From the NCBI GenBank assembly GCA_964560875.1, contig CAZLMW010000070.1, positions 1 to 39,952 of the forward strand: a DNA stretch of 39,952 nucleotides, written 5' to 3'. The notes below the pieces were generated by a model that saw only the letters and a program-made list of their open reading frames with translations, did not search any database and was not told the origin of the DNA. Of this stretch, positions 24,263 to 34,224 are shown in pieces. Source of the stretch: CAZLMW01 sp964560875 (lineage in GTDB: Bacteria; Myxococcota_A; UBA9042). The translations under genes were made by a program, and so were the position numbers. The stretch's first letter is position 1. Every line of letters starts with the position of its first letter.

Positions 24263-25880
24263 GCGGTCGCGGCACGAAACGAAAGGCGGCGCCGGGGACA
24301 GGCACGCCGTAGCTGCGCAGTTGTTGGGCGCGGGTGACGACTGCGGCGCCTTCAAGCAGGTTGCGCGCGATCTGCACGGCTTCGCGTTTTTCGGGCGGGT
24401 CGAGAAAGGAACCGGCGACCCAGTCGTTGAAGGCGCCCATCGCTGGCCCGCACCAGATTTGGTAGTCCATCTTGCGCTTGGAGTCGCCCGCGATGGCCCA
24501 CCGGCTCGACAGGCCGAGGTACCACCGAAAACACAGCGCCATCTTGCGCTTGGGGTTTTGCTGGCCGCGCTGGAGCTCGTCGGGATTGCGCTCGCCCCAA
24601 AAAGCCGCAGTGCGCTCCCAGACGTCGTCGAACGACATCGCGAACACGTTGTCTTCGATCTGCTTGCGGCGCGCGGCCGGCACGTCTTCCCAGCCGTCGT
24701 ACTGGCTGTAGGCGTCGTAGAGGCCGTTGGCGCGGACCCCGAACATCGTGCCGCGCTTGAGCACCTGAAGCTTGACGCCGAGCTCGAACATGTCGGCCGC
24801 GGCGGTCATCACGACGTCGGCCATCCCGGCCTGGGCGAGCATCTTGCGGCCTTCTTCGGACAGTCCCGATTCGACGGCGCCCTGGTTGACCGAGCCGGTG
24901 AGCACGAATGCAGCGCCCATCGCAAACGCCGAAGCCGCGGAGATGGGGGTGCCGATGCCGCCAGCAAGTCCCACCCGAATCGGTCGGTGGTAGCCGTGTT
25001 TGGCGGACAGGTCGTCGCGCAACGAAGCGATGATCGGAAAGAGCGCCGCGGCCGCACGGTTGTCCGTATGTCCCCCGGAATCTGCTTCGACGATGATGTC
25101 TTCGGCGACGGGAAGCTCGGCCGCGAGGGTGGCTTCGTCGGCGGTCAGCAGACCATCGCGCACCAACGCGTCGAGGATCGTTTGCGGCGGTGGGGCCATG
25201 AAGTGGCGGGCGACTTCGGGCCTCGAGATCTTGGCGAACAGGTGGTTGCGGCGCGCGATCCGGCCACCGGGGAGACGGCGCAATCCGGTCGCGGCGTAGC
25301 GCACAACGTGTGGGCTGAGCGACATGTAGGCCGAAGCTGAGACCCGGCGCACGTCTTTGCGCAGGTACAGATCGACGATGCCCGCTTCGAGCGCCGGTTC
25401 ATTCGGGCTGTGGATGAGGTTGCTGCCCCACGCGGCGCCATCGGTTCCAAGGGTCGCGCGGAGATGATCGATCTCCGCAGTAACGCGTGACAGCGAGAGC
25501 CCCGCCGCGCCGAAGAAACCGAGCATTCCGGCGCCGGCCATGGCGATCACGAGGTCAGTGGTGGCGATGCCGTTGGCCATGGCGCCGGCGACGTACGGAA
25601 AACGCAGGCCGTGCATCTCGCAAAACGAACGATCTCCGAGCCACTCGGGAAAGGCGGCTGGCAGCGCGGCGATCAGCGGCCAGCGGGTCACGCCGTTGCT
25701 GCCATGCTGGGTCTGGACGTCGCCCTCGAAAGCCACGCCAAGTCGTCCGGTCGCCGGGTCGCGCACCACGTGGATGGGTTCGCGGATGCGATGCACCGCT
25801 GCTGCGATGCTTTCGGGGTCAAAGGCGGGCGCCGATGCGTGCGGTGTGAACATGCCCAAGACTGCGATCGCGCTGTTCAT
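24255..25880 (-). CDS. pfa1: PUFA synthase enoyl reductase subunit Pfa1 (PfaD-like)
   Basis: This 541-residue protein has the FMN-dependent enoyl reductase fold of PfaD / 2-nitropropane-dioxygenase relatives. The TIM-barrel signature strings include FPYVAGAMANGI, GMLGFFGAAGLS, EADSGGHTDNR, GLAGGIGTP and GSVNQGAVESG. The C-terminal part carries the PfaD hallmarks DVWERTAAFW, RKMALCFRWYLGLSSRWA and DYQIWCGPAMGAFN. It reduces enoyl intermediates on the carrier domains of Pfa2. Placing this gene first, ahead of KS-AT-ACP-KR-DH and KS-CLF-DH-DH-AGPAT, is the Sorangium/Aetherobacter-type order. That contrasts with pfaABCD in marine gammaproteobacteria, where the reductase is last. GAGG lies five bases before ATG. 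It is divergent from the acyl-CoA carboxylase gene across 433 bases. Confidence 0.93.
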   Translation of the reverse strand: MNSAIAVLGMFTPHASAPAFDPESIAAAVHRIREPIHVVRDPATGRLGVAFEGDVQTQHGSNGVTRWPLIAALPAAFPEWLGDRSFCEMHGLRFPYVAGAMANGIATTDLVIAMAGAGMLGFFGAAGLSLSRVTAEIDHLRATLGTDGAAWGSNLIHSPNEPALEAGIVDLYLRKDVRRVSASAYMSLSPHVVRYAATGLRRLPGGRIARRNHLFAKISRPEVARHFMAPPPQTILDALVRDGLLTADEATLAAELPVAEDIIVEADSGGHTDNRAAAALFPIIASLRDDLSAKHGYHRPIRVGLAGGIGTPISAASAFAMGAAFVLTGSVNQGAVESGLSEEGRKMLAQAGMADVVMTAAADMFELGVKLQVLKRGTMFGVRANGLYDAYSQYDGWEDVPAARRKQIEDNVFAMSFDDVWERTAAFWGERNPDELQRGQQNPKRKMALCFRWYLGLSSRWAIAGDSKRKMDYQIWCGPAMGAFNDWVAGSFLDPPEKREAVQIARNLLEGAAVVTRAQQLRSYGVPVPGAAFRFVPRPLS

Positions 25881-26313
25881 CAGACCTCGGTGGTTGCTGC
25901 TCGAGTCATGCTCCCGGTGCCGTTCGGTCGAGGCCGGCAGCTGAGCGCCGCGCGCGAGTACCGAGCAAAATCAGTGCGTTCGAAGCTTCAGCAGAAGGCA
26001 CACAGTGAGCGCGGCGGAGGCTACGATCGCGCCATGCACCGGGCAACGAGCAACAACGGCAAAGCGCGACAATGCGCGGCACTGCGCGGCCAAGTGGTCG
26101 GGATCGAAGAGCTTTATCGCCATGTATTTTCTTCGTCACGGAATCGCAACAGGAACAGACGCAAAGCGAATCTGTGGTAAGCGACGGCCCTCCATGGCGC
26201 ACTGGGCCGCTTATCCAGCCGGTTCAAACACCCGTTGATCCAGCCTTGAGCCGGCATCGACGCCCCACCTGTCGAGCGATCCCAACCGACCCGAGGCACC
26301 CCAAGAGGCATCC
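25881..26313. promoter_or_regulatory. Divergent control region, pfa1 / carboxylase
   Basis: These 433 bases separate the two divergent genes, and I see no convincing coding frame in them. A locally AT-rich patch near 26110-26155 contains a weak minus-strand promoter-like pair: TTGCGA, a 17-base spacer, then TACATG. The carboxylase start is preceded by AGAGG at the right distance. Any factor binding here could control both malonyl-CoA production and PUFA synthase. That is inference from position only. Confidence 0.4.
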
Positions 26314-29300
26314 ATGGCTGACGCATCGCGACCCGCGGCCCTGTCCGACTCCATCGACACCGTGGGCGGCACCAGTATTCAGACCGTCGCTGTGCTCAAT
26401 CGAGGTGAAGCGGCCGTGCGTTTTTGCCGCGCCTTGCGGGACTACAATCTCGAACGTGGCACGGACATTCGGTGTGTCGCCGTCGTCACCGACCCGGACG
26501 TCGGTGCGCCGTTTACCAAGCTCGCCGACAGCGTGATCCACCTGGGGCCGGCCCTGCAAGAAGCCGCCGATGGGACGATGGTCGGCGCGTACGTGCGCCA
26601 CGACGAGGTGATCGCGGCGATCCGGCAGGCCGGATGCGACGCCGTTTGGCCCGGTTGGGGGTTTGTCGCCGAAGACGCGCAATTTGTCGCCCGACTCGAG
26701 CAGGCCGGCATCACGTTCCTCGGCCCCGATTCGGCTTCGATGGCCTTGCTGGGCGACAAGATAAGCAGCAAGCGACTCGCCGAATCGGTGGGCGTTCCGG
26801 TCGCCGAATGGTCGGAGATCGAAGATGGCGACGACGACGAGACGATCCTGCGCATCGCCGATGGGGTGGGCTATCCGCTGATGGTCAAGGCGTCGGCAGG
26901 CGGCGGTGGACGCGGGATTCGCAAGGTCGTGCGGGCCGAAGAGCTCCTCGGGGCCGTTTCCGCAGCCCGAATCGAGGTGCGCAAGATGTTCGGCGCTGGC
27001 GGCCTGTTCGTTGAAAAATGCGTCAGCGGAGCGCGGCACGTCGAGGTGCAGCTCATCGTCGGTCACGACGGACGCGCGTGGGCCCTCGGTGTCCGTGACT
27101 GTTCGATTCAGCGCCGCAACCAGAAGCTCCTCGAGGAGACGCCGAGCCCGATCCTGCCCGCGGCCACCGCGCGCCATCTCTGCGAATCATCTGCACGATT
27201 GGCCACCAAAGCCGGCTACCGAAGCGCCGGCACCGCCGAGTTCCTTTACGACCCGCGCGAGGACCGCGCGTACTTTCTGGAAGTGAACTCGAGGCTGCAG
27301 GTCGAACACCCGATCACCGAGCTCATCAAGGGCGTCGATCTCGTCCATGCGCAGCTCGACGTCGCCCGCGGAATCGGCCTCGACCACATGGACGCCGCGG
27401 CGCAGCGAACCCATGGCTGGGCCATCGAGGCTCGCCTCTGCGCCGAGGACAGCAAGCGCGACTTCGCCCCAAGTCCGGGTCTTGTGAAGGTCTTTCGACC
27501 GCCATGTGGCCCGGGCATCCGCGTCGACAGCGGCGTGCAGGAAGGCACGGAAGTCGCGGCCGAATTCGACTCGATGATCGCCAAGGTCATCGCCCACGGC
27601 AGCACCCGCCAACAGGCCATCGCGCGGCTGCGACGGGCGTTGCACGAGCTCCAGGTGGTCATCGAAGACGGAGCCACGAACAAGGCGTTGCTGCTCGACC
27701 TGCTGACCCGACCCGAGGTGCTCGANNNNNNNNNNNNNNNNNNNNNNNNNNNNNNNNNNNNNNNNNNNNNNNNNNNNNNNNNNNNNNNNNNNNNNNNNNN
27801 NNNNNNNNNNNNNNNNNNNNNNNNNGACAGCAGCGGCACGTTGGCCATCGGTTCGGAGCGGCACGACATCGCCTATGCATGTGGTCGCAACGGCATCACC
27901 GTCGAGATCGATGGCGCCTCGCACACCGTTGAGCTCGCCAGTGGCGGCGCGGTCAAGGCTCCTTCCGCGGCGCTCGTCGTGCAGGTGAACGTCCAAGTTG
28001 GCGACCGCGTGGACAAGGGCGACCGCCTGATGACCCTCGAGGCGATGAAGCTCGAGATGCCTGTTCACGCGCTCGATTCGGGCGTGGTGCGCGAGGTCCG
28101 CTGCGGGGCCAACCAGCAAGTGCTCGCCGGGCAGGTGTTGATCGTTATCGACGCCGAAGACCAAGCGGACGCTACCGACACGGGCGTGGCATGGCCGCAG
28201 CCCGAAGTCAGCGCTGTTCAGAGCATCTTTGTCGCCGGCCGACCCGACCTGGCCTCCATTCAAGCGCTCGACGGCCCATCCGATGCCGATGCCAGCGCGG
28301 TCGTCAACGAGCTTGTCGAAGCGCTGCAGTCCGTCTTGCTGGGCCACGATGTAACCGAACGCTTCTCGGCTGGACTGCTCGCGGTGATGGGCACCGACCT
28401 GTCGTTTTCGCAGCTCCGCTATCCGCACCGATGGCTGCCCCTGGTCCGTCTGCTGGAGTGCTTCGCCGACATCGAGGCGCTCTTTGACCGCGACGTCGAG
28501 ACCGCGTCGAACGGCGAGCGCCCCAATCGGTCCGACGGGTTGCAGCATGTCCGGCGCGTCGCCCGTGGCGCTCCGATCAGCGCGCACTCCTTGTTCTTCG
28601 AGGCCTGCCGTCGCCACCGTGAGGGCCCCGATGGCGTCCCCGAGGCGATCGAGGCGCCGATGCAGCGGGCGTTGCGCTGGTACGGTGACTCGGCGTCGAT
28701 GGATGAAGGCGATCGCCACGAGGCGCTGTGGCGGATGCGGATTGGCCAGGCTCATCCCGAGCGGCGTCATCAGCTCTGTTCGCTGCTGCTGCGGGCGGCG
28801 ATTTCATTGCACGAAGCCGGGGTCGATGTTGGTCACCTGCCCGGGCTGCAAGACATCCTGGATCGCGTCGCCCGGTCGGCCAATCCGCGTCACCGCTATG
28901 TCGCCGACAACGCGCGCCAGGCCGAATACCTGCTCTTCCTGCAGCCCCGCTACATGCGCCGCCGCAAAGAGGTGGAGACAGGCCTCGACCGCGAGCTCGA
29001 TGCGATCCGCACCGGCGATGAAAACGACGCGCGCGTCACCATCGGCCGGCTGTCCCGGGCCCCCGAATCGCTCGTCCCGCTGCTGCTCGAACGGATTGAC
29101 CCGCACGACACCGCGGCAACGCCAAGAAGGGTGACCGCCGCGGTCACCGAGGTCATCTTGCGGCGCACATTCGGCGACGAGAACGTCACCATGCAAGGCA
29201 CCGAGCACATCGGCGACGGCCCCAGCGGCACGCTGGTAATGCACGTCGTGATCCAACGCCGCGACGAAACCGCGGGACGCAATTTGGCCGCCATCGTGTG

Positions 29301-31983
29301 CCCCGGAGGCGAGCTCCGTCCTCTCTTTGACGCGATCGCAGGGCACTTGGAAGGACCCGGCGCGCGTGAGGTCGACGTGATGTTGGCCGGCCGCCGCACC
29401 GATGTGGAGGAATCCGAGCTCCAGGCCGTGGCGACGCAGGCCGGCGCTCGGATCGGGGCCCAACGCGTCACGGTCACCTGGCTCAACGGAAACGGCGTCC
29501 GTGTTCGTACGTGGACCGTCGCGACCAACGGACATACCGGCAGCGCACACGGCTTCGCGGAACGTTCGCTGCTGCGCGACATCCACCCCGAATACGCGTC
29601 ACGCTTCGAGATCGAGCGACTCTCCGCGTTCGACTTGACCCGCATCGACGCCGCCGGGCCGGTGTTTGCCTTCCGCGGCAAGGCCCGCAGCAACGCGCGC
29701 GACGAGCGCATCTTTGTCTACGCCGGCGTTCGTTCCATTCCCGACCTGCTGGCCGACGACGATCCCCGCAAAGACGACGGCGGAGTGACCAGCGCAGCGG
29801 ATAGCGGACGGCGACCCCGACGCATCTCCCGCGCCGGGCAAGACGCGCTGTGGGAGCTCGAGCGCGCCTACTACGAGGGCCTTCGCGTGCTCCGCCAGGC
29901 GCAGTTTTCGACCAGTCGGCGCAGCCGTTATCACTGGAACCGGATGGTCATTTACGTCCGCGAGCCCGTGCGGTTGTCGGTCGCGGGCGTGGCCGCTGTG
30001 GCTGCGCGCCTCGAGAGCCCAACCGAGGGCCTGGGGCTCGAAAAAGTCGTCGTGCGCTGCCATCTGCATACCCCGGAAGGGCTGGTCGACCGCGCCATCG
30101 TCATCGGTCGTCCCGGTCGTCACCGGCTCGCGATCACCATGCACAAACCGCTGCCTCGCGCCGTACGGGCGATGAGCGACTATGAGCTCAACGTGGTTCG
30201 CGCTCGACGCCTGGGCATGGTCTATCCCTACGAGCTCGTACGGACCTTGTGCGGCGACCGCGCCGGCGGCCCCCCCACCCATCCCGATCTCGCGAAGGGC
30301 CGGTTCGACGAATACGACCTCGCTGGCGACGGCTGCGACCTGCATCCCGTGCGGCGCGCACCCGGTCGAAACACGGCGGCCGTTGTCGTTGGCGTCATCG
30401 AAAACGTGACCGCGAAACATCCCGAAGGCCTGCGTCGTGTCCTCATCGCCGCCGATCCGACCCGCTCGATGTGCGCGCTCGCAGAGCCGGAATGTCGCCG
30501 TGTAATCGGCGCCCTTGAACTTGCTCGTGAACAGGGCATTCCGGTCGAGTGGGTGTCGATCAGCGCCGGCGCCAAGATCGCGATGGACAGCGGCACCGAA
30601 AACCTCGATTGGACCGCTCGCGTCTTGCGCGCGCTGGTCGAATTCACCCAGGCAAGGGGCGCGGTCCACGTCATCGTGTGCGGCGTCAACGTCGGCGCGC
30701 AGAGCTACTGGAACGCCGAAGCGACGATGCTCATGCACACGCGCGGGCTGCTCATCATGACCGCCGACGGCTCGTTGGTGCTCACCGGCAAGAAAGCGCT
30801 CGAGATCTCCGGCTCCGTCGCCGCCGAAGACGAGCGGGGAATCGGCGGGTTCGAGCGCGTGATGGGACCGAACGGACAGGCGCAGCTGTACGCCGCCGAC
30901 CTCGGGGAAGCCTACGCCCTGTTGATGGACCACTACCGCTTCAGCTACGTGGCACCCGGCGAAACCGCCCCGCGTCAGCTGCCGACCAACGACAGCGACC
31001 AGCGCGACGTGTGCGCAGCTCGTTATCCCGCTGAGGATTCCGCCAGCGGCGCCGCCAGCGAGTTCGCGACGATCGGCGAGATCTTTGACGCCGTCGCCAA
31101 CCCCGGTCGCAAACGCCCATTCGCCATCCGCGCTGTCATGGGCGCCGTCATCGATTACGACGGTGGGCACCTCGAACGATTCGCCGGCATGCCCGCGGGC
31201 GAGACATCGGTCATCTGGGACGCCCACATCGGCGGCTTCCCGGTCTGCCTCGTTGGCTTCGAATCACGCCCGATCCCACGCCGTGGCCGCGTCCCCACCG
31301 ATGGTCCGGATACCTGGACGGGCGGAACGCTCTTTCCGCACAGCAGCAAAAAGGTCGCGCGGGCCATCAACGCCGCGAGCGGCAACCGTCCCGTGGTGGT
31401 GCTCGCCAACCTCAGCGGCTTTGACGGCAGCCCCGATTCCCTGCGCGCGCTCCAGCTCGAATACGGCGCCGAGATCGGGCGCGCCGTTGTCAACTTCGAC
31501 GGCCCCATCGTCTTTGTCGTCATCGGGCGCTACCACGGCGGGGCGTATGTCGTGTTCAGCAAGGCGCTCAACGGCGGCCTCGTCGCGCTTGCCCTGACCG
31601 GCACCCATGCGTCCGTGATCGGTGGTGCGCCCGCGGCGGCCGTCGTCTTCCCGCGCGATGTGAAGCGCCGGGCCGAAGCCGATCCGCGCATCGTCAGCGC
31701 GCGCGCCGAGCTCAAGACCATCGGCAGCGCAGACCAGCCCCGCCACCGTGAAGCCCTGCAGTCGTTGTTCGCCGATGTCGTGCTCGAAAAGCGTGGCGAG
31801 GTGGCCGCCGAGTTCGACGCGATTCACACCGTCGAGCGCGCGGTGGAGGTAGGCTCACTCGATGCGGTCATCGCCCCCCAGCAGCTCCGCCCGGAGATCA
31901 TCGCTCGATTGCGCGCTGCGGTACGGACCGGGGATGGCCTCGACGACTCCGACGAGATCCTCGTGCCTGTCCCCCCGGCTTGA
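26314..31983 (+). CDS. Single-chain acyl-CoA (acetyl-CoA) carboxylase, eukaryotic-type layout
   Basis: This is one polypeptide of about 1889 residues, with true length unknown because of the 100-N gap at 27726-27825. An N-terminal biotin carboxylase has KASAGGGGRGI and EVNSRLQVEHP. A biotin carrier follows, with the biotinylated Lys in EAMKLEM (codon 28048-28050). A central region of roughly 700 residues contains RFEIERLSAFDLTRI and a later RSNARDERIF stretch, resembling the central domain of eukaryotic acetyl-CoA carboxylase. The C-terminal carboxyltransferase has N-lobe AGAKIAMDSG and C-lobe VVVLANLSGFDGS and GRYHGGAYVVFSKALN. It would make malonyl-CoA, the extender used by Pfa2, from acetyl-CoA and bicarbonate; a longer acyl-CoA substrate cannot be excluded. 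The gap probably removes the end of biotin carboxylase and part of the link to the carrier. Confidence 0.85.
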   Translation: MADASRPAALSDSIDTVGGTSIQTVAVLNRGEAAVRFCRALRDYNLERGTDIRCVAVVTDPDVGAPFTKLADSVIHLGPALQEAADGTMVGAYVRHDEVIAAIRQAGCDAVWPGWGFVAEDAQFVARLEQAGITFLGPDSASMALLGDKISSKRLAESVGVPVAEWSEIEDGDDDETILRIADGVGYPLMVKASAGGGGRGIRKVVRAEELLGAVSAARIEVRKMFGAGGLFVEKCVSGARHVEVQLIVGHDGRAWALGVRDCSIQRRNQKLLEETPSPILPAATARHLCESSARLATKAGYRSAGTAEFLYDPREDRAYFLEVNSRLQVEHPITELIKGVDLVHAQLDVARGIGLDHMDAAAQRTHGWAIEARLCAEDSKRDFAPSPGLVKVFRPPCGPGIRVDSGVQEGTEVAAEFDSMIAKVIAHGSTRQQAIARLRRALHELQVVIEDGATNKALLLDLLTRPEVLXXXXXXXXXXXXXXXXXXXXXXXXXXXXXXXXXXDSSGTLAIGSERHDIAYACGRNGITVEIDGASHTVELASGGAVKAPSAALVVQVNVQVGDRVDKGDRLMTLEAMKLEMPVHALDSGVVREVRCGANQQVLAGQVLIVIDAEDQADATDTGVAWPQPEVSAVQSIFVAGRPDLASIQALDGPSDADASAVVNELVEALQSVLLGHDVTERFSAGLLAVMGTDLSFSQLRYPHRWLPLVRLLECFADIEALFDRDVETASNGERPNRSDGLQHVRRVARGAPISAHSLFFEACRRHREGPDGVPEAIEAPMQRALRWYGDSASMDEGDRHEALWRMRIGQAHPERRHQLCSLLLRAAISLHEAGVDVGHLPGLQDILDRVARSANPRHRYVADNARQAEYLLFLQPRYMRRRKEVETGLDRELDAIRTGDENDARVTIGRLSRAPESLVPLLLERIDPHDTAATPRRVTAAVTEVILRRTFGDENVTMQGTEHIGDGPSGTLVMHVVIQRRDETAGRNLAAIVCPGGELRPLFDAIAGHLEGPGAREVDVMLAGRRTDVEESELQAVATQAGARIGAQRVTVTWLNGNGVRVRTWTVATNGHTGSAHGFAERSLLRDIHPEYASRFEIERLSAFDLTRIDAAGPVFAFRGKARSNARDERIFVYAGVRSIPDLLADDDPRKDDGGVTSAADSGRRPRRISRAGQDALWELERAYYEGLRVLRQAQFSTSRRSRYHWNRMVIYVREPVRLSVAGVAAVAARLESPTEGLGLEKVVVRCHLHTPEGLVDRAIVIGRPGRHRLAITMHKPLPRAVRAMSDYELNVVRARRLGMVYPYELVRTLCGDRAGGPPTHPDLAKGRFDEYDLAGDGCDLHPVRRAPGRNTAAVVVGVIENVTAKHPEGLRRVLIAADPTRSMCALAEPECRRVIGALELAREQGIPVEWVSISAGAKIAMDSGTENLDWTARVLRALVEFTQARGAVHVIVCGVNVGAQSYWNAEATMLMHTRGLLIMTADGSLVLTGKKALEISGSVAAEDERGIGGFERVMGPNGQAQLYAADLGEAYALLMDHYRFSYVAPGETAPRQLPTNDSDQRDVCAARYPAEDSASGAASEFATIGEIFDAVANPGRKRPFAIRAVMGAVIDYDGGHLERFAGMPAGETSVIWDAHIGGFPVCLVGFESRPIPRRGRVPTDGPDTWTGGTLFPHSSKKVARAINAASGNRPVVVLANLSGFDGSPDSLRALQLEYGAEIGRAVVNFDGPIVFVVIGRYHGGAYVVFSKALNGGLVALALTGTHASVIGGAPAAAVVFPRDVKRRAEADPRIVSARAELKTIGSADQPRHREALQSLFADVVLEKRGEVAAEFDAIHTVERAVEVGSLDAVIAPQQLRPEIIARLRAAVRTGDGLDDSDEILVPVPPA
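27726..27825. other. Assembly gap (100 N)
   Basis: There are exactly 100 unknown bases inside the carboxylase gene. The round number marks a scaffold join of unknown true size. Frame continuity across it is therefore not evidence that the missing stretch is really this long. Confidence 0.99.
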
Positions 31984-32098
31984 CGGCCCGCCCAATCGCG
32001 CTGTTTACCGCTGACGTGCGCGGATCGGTTCTGCCGCCGCCACGTTGCAAGTTGCCAGCGATCGCGAGCGCGGGTATGAGGCGAGTTGGAGGCCTTGC

Positions 32099-33813
32099 AT
32101 GACTCGTTTTGTCGACGCGCTCAACGCCGGTGTACTCGTCGCTGACGGGGGCATGGGCTCGATGTGCCACCAGGTCGTCGAAGGGCCGATCCGGTGCGTC
32201 GACGAGCTCTGCCTGACCCACAGCGCGAAGGTGCTCAGCATCCACCTGCGCTTCATCCAGGCGGGCGCCCGCATCATCGAAACCAATAGCTTCGGCGCCA
32301 ACCGCGCCAAGCTCGCGCGCTTCGGGCTGCAAGACCGCACCATCGAGATCAACGCCAAGGCCGTGAAGCTGGCCCGCGAGGCGCGTGAAATCGCGGGCAC
32401 CGACGTCTTTATCGCCGGCTCCATCGGGCCCACCGGGATGCGTCTGAAGCGGACGGACGAGCAGGGCGATGAGCTCTTCGAGATCTTCCGCGAGCAGGCC
32501 ATCGCGCTCGATGAACGCGGCGTGGATCTCTTCATCCTCGAGACCTTTCCCTGGGCCTGGGAGCTTGAACAGGCCGTGCGCGCCGTGCGATCGGTGACCG
32601 ATCTGCCCATCGTCGCGCAGATCACGTTCCCCGCGGTCGACAATTGGACCGGTGAGGAGAAAGTGCTGCCGCGTTGGGCCACCGAGGCCTTCCAGCGGCT
32701 CGATGCGCTCGGGTGCGTGGCCGTTGGCGCGAACTGCACGCTCGGCCCCGGCGAGATGCTCGACGCGGTGTCGCTCATGGCAGCGACCCTGGACGGCTCT
32801 CGGCTCGCCATTCAGCCCAACTCGGGCCTGCCACGCGTCGAAGCGGGACGGTTCATCTACCCCGACAGCTCGGCGGAATACTTCGCCTGGTTCGCGCGGG
32901 AGGCGGTCAAACGCGGTGCGCGGATCGTGGGCGGTTGCTGCGGTACGACCCCGGCGCATATCCAGGCCATGGCCGAAGCCGTCAAGAGCTGGACGGCCAA
33001 GGAAGAAACGGTCCGCGTCGTCGCACCACCCGCGCAGACAACCGGCGACGTCTCGACGATCGAACGCGTCACCGGCCGCCTCGGGACCATGCTCGACGCG
33101 GGCGAGTTCGTGGTGTCGATGCAGGTCGATCCGCCCAAGGGCACCAACCCACAGATGATCCTCGATGCGTGCCAGGCTTTCCGCGAATCCGGGCTCGTCG
33201 ATGTCGTCGACGTCAACTCCAACCCCATGGCACGCCTGCACATGGACGCGCTCTGGATGTCGTCGATGATCGAGGGCATCGGCCTTGAAACGGTGCCGCA
33301 CTACACGCCGCGCGACGCGTCCAAGATGGGCATCGAAGGCAACCTGCTCGGCGCCTGGGCCGTCGGGATCCGCAACGTGCTCGTCATCACGGGCGACCCA
33401 TCTGTCGTCGCCGGCGAACCCCGCGGACACGATGTCTACCAGACCGATTCGATCGGCATGGTGGAGTACATCGCGCAGCTCAACCGCGGCATCGACTGCT
33501 ACGGCAACGCGATCGGCACCCCGCCCAACTTCCGGATCGGCGTCGCGGTCAACCCGGCCCACGACAACCTCGACCTCGAGGTCGAGCGCTTCCTCAGCAA
33601 GGTCGAAGCCGGCGCGCACTTCGCCATGACCCAGGTGTTCTTCGACTGGAGTCACTGGGAGCGGTTCATGGATCGACTCGGCGGCCAATCACCGATCCCG
33701 ATCCTGGTCGCGGTCTGGCCGTTGACGAGCCATCGACTCGCGCTCCGCCTGCACAACGAGGTGCCCGGCATCGTGGTCCCCGATTGGCTGCTTGAAAAGC
33801 TCGACAAGGCCGG
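32099..33813 (+). CDS. Bifunctional homocysteine S-methyltransferase / 5,10-methylene-THF reductase (3' end lost in gap)
   Basis: At least 571 residues are present. The N-terminal half (about 1-310) is a zinc-dependent homocysteine methyltransferase barrel, with ligands C213 (GANCTLGP) and C280-C281 (GGCCGTT). The second half (from about 340) is a MetF-like FAD-dependent methylenetetrahydrofolate reductase, with VSMQVDPPKGTN, VITGDP, NFRIGVAVNP and AHFAMTQVFFDW motifs. The fusion matches the YitJ type. It makes methyl-THF and transfers methyl groups to homocysteine in the methionine/SAM cycle. ATG 32099 is chosen over an upstream ATG at 32045 because GGAGG lies seven bases before it. The frame runs into the gap at 33814; comparison with ~610-residue relatives suggests about 40 residues are missing. 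It lies 115 bases after the carboxylase. Confidence 0.9.
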
Positions 33814-33913
33814 NNNNNNNNNNNNNNNNNNNNNNNNNNNNNNNNNNNNNNNNNNNNNNNNNNNNNNNNNNNNNNNNNNNNNNNNNNNNNNNNNNNNNNN
33901 NNNNNNNNNNNNN
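33814..33913. other. Assembly gap (100 N)
   Basis: A second run of exactly 100 N. It removes the 3' end of the plus-strand methyltransferase/reductase gene and the 3' end of the minus-strand PIN toxin gene. The true spacing between these convergent genes is unknown, and further genes could be hidden here. Confidence 0.99.
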
Positions 33914-34224
33914 CGAATCAAGTAGTCCGCGAGGTCGCCGCGGCCTCGTTCGTAGCCAACGATCGCCCGATTGATGATGGCCGGCGCCTCGATGTGGACC
34001 TGCCGGGAGGCGACCAGGCCCTTGAGCAGCATCGCAACTTCGCTGCGAGGTACCGCGTAGGCGCGTTCGAGAACCGCTGCGGCTTCGGCGAGCACGAGGT
34101 GGGGCACAAAAAGCGGTTCGCCCCGGCTCGCGGCGCCGTCGATGAGCGACGCGGCACGCTGGCTTTCGTCCTCGTTGTCGATGACGAGATAGCGGACAAG
34201 GACCGAGGTATCGATACCAATCAT
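33914..34224 (-). CDS. vapC: PIN-domain toxin, VapC-like (3' end lost in gap)
   Basis: The first 103 residues or so of a PIN-domain ribonuclease are present. An acidic residue is in MIGIDTSVLVRYL, a Glu in VLAEAAAVLERAY, and an Asp in GRGDLADYLI, in the order expected for the metal-binding site. The last acidic residue(s) and C-terminus fall in the assembly gap. Its ATG overlaps the antitoxin TGA (ATGA at 34221-34224), typical of translationally coupled type II toxin-antitoxin pairs. The toxin would cleave RNA unless held by the AbrB-like partner. Confidence 0.85.

Noticed and set aside
31898..33688. 596-codon minus-strand frame opposite the methyltransferase/reductase
   Set aside because: The plus strand carries conserved zinc and flavin-domain motifs; the antisense frame is a shadow.
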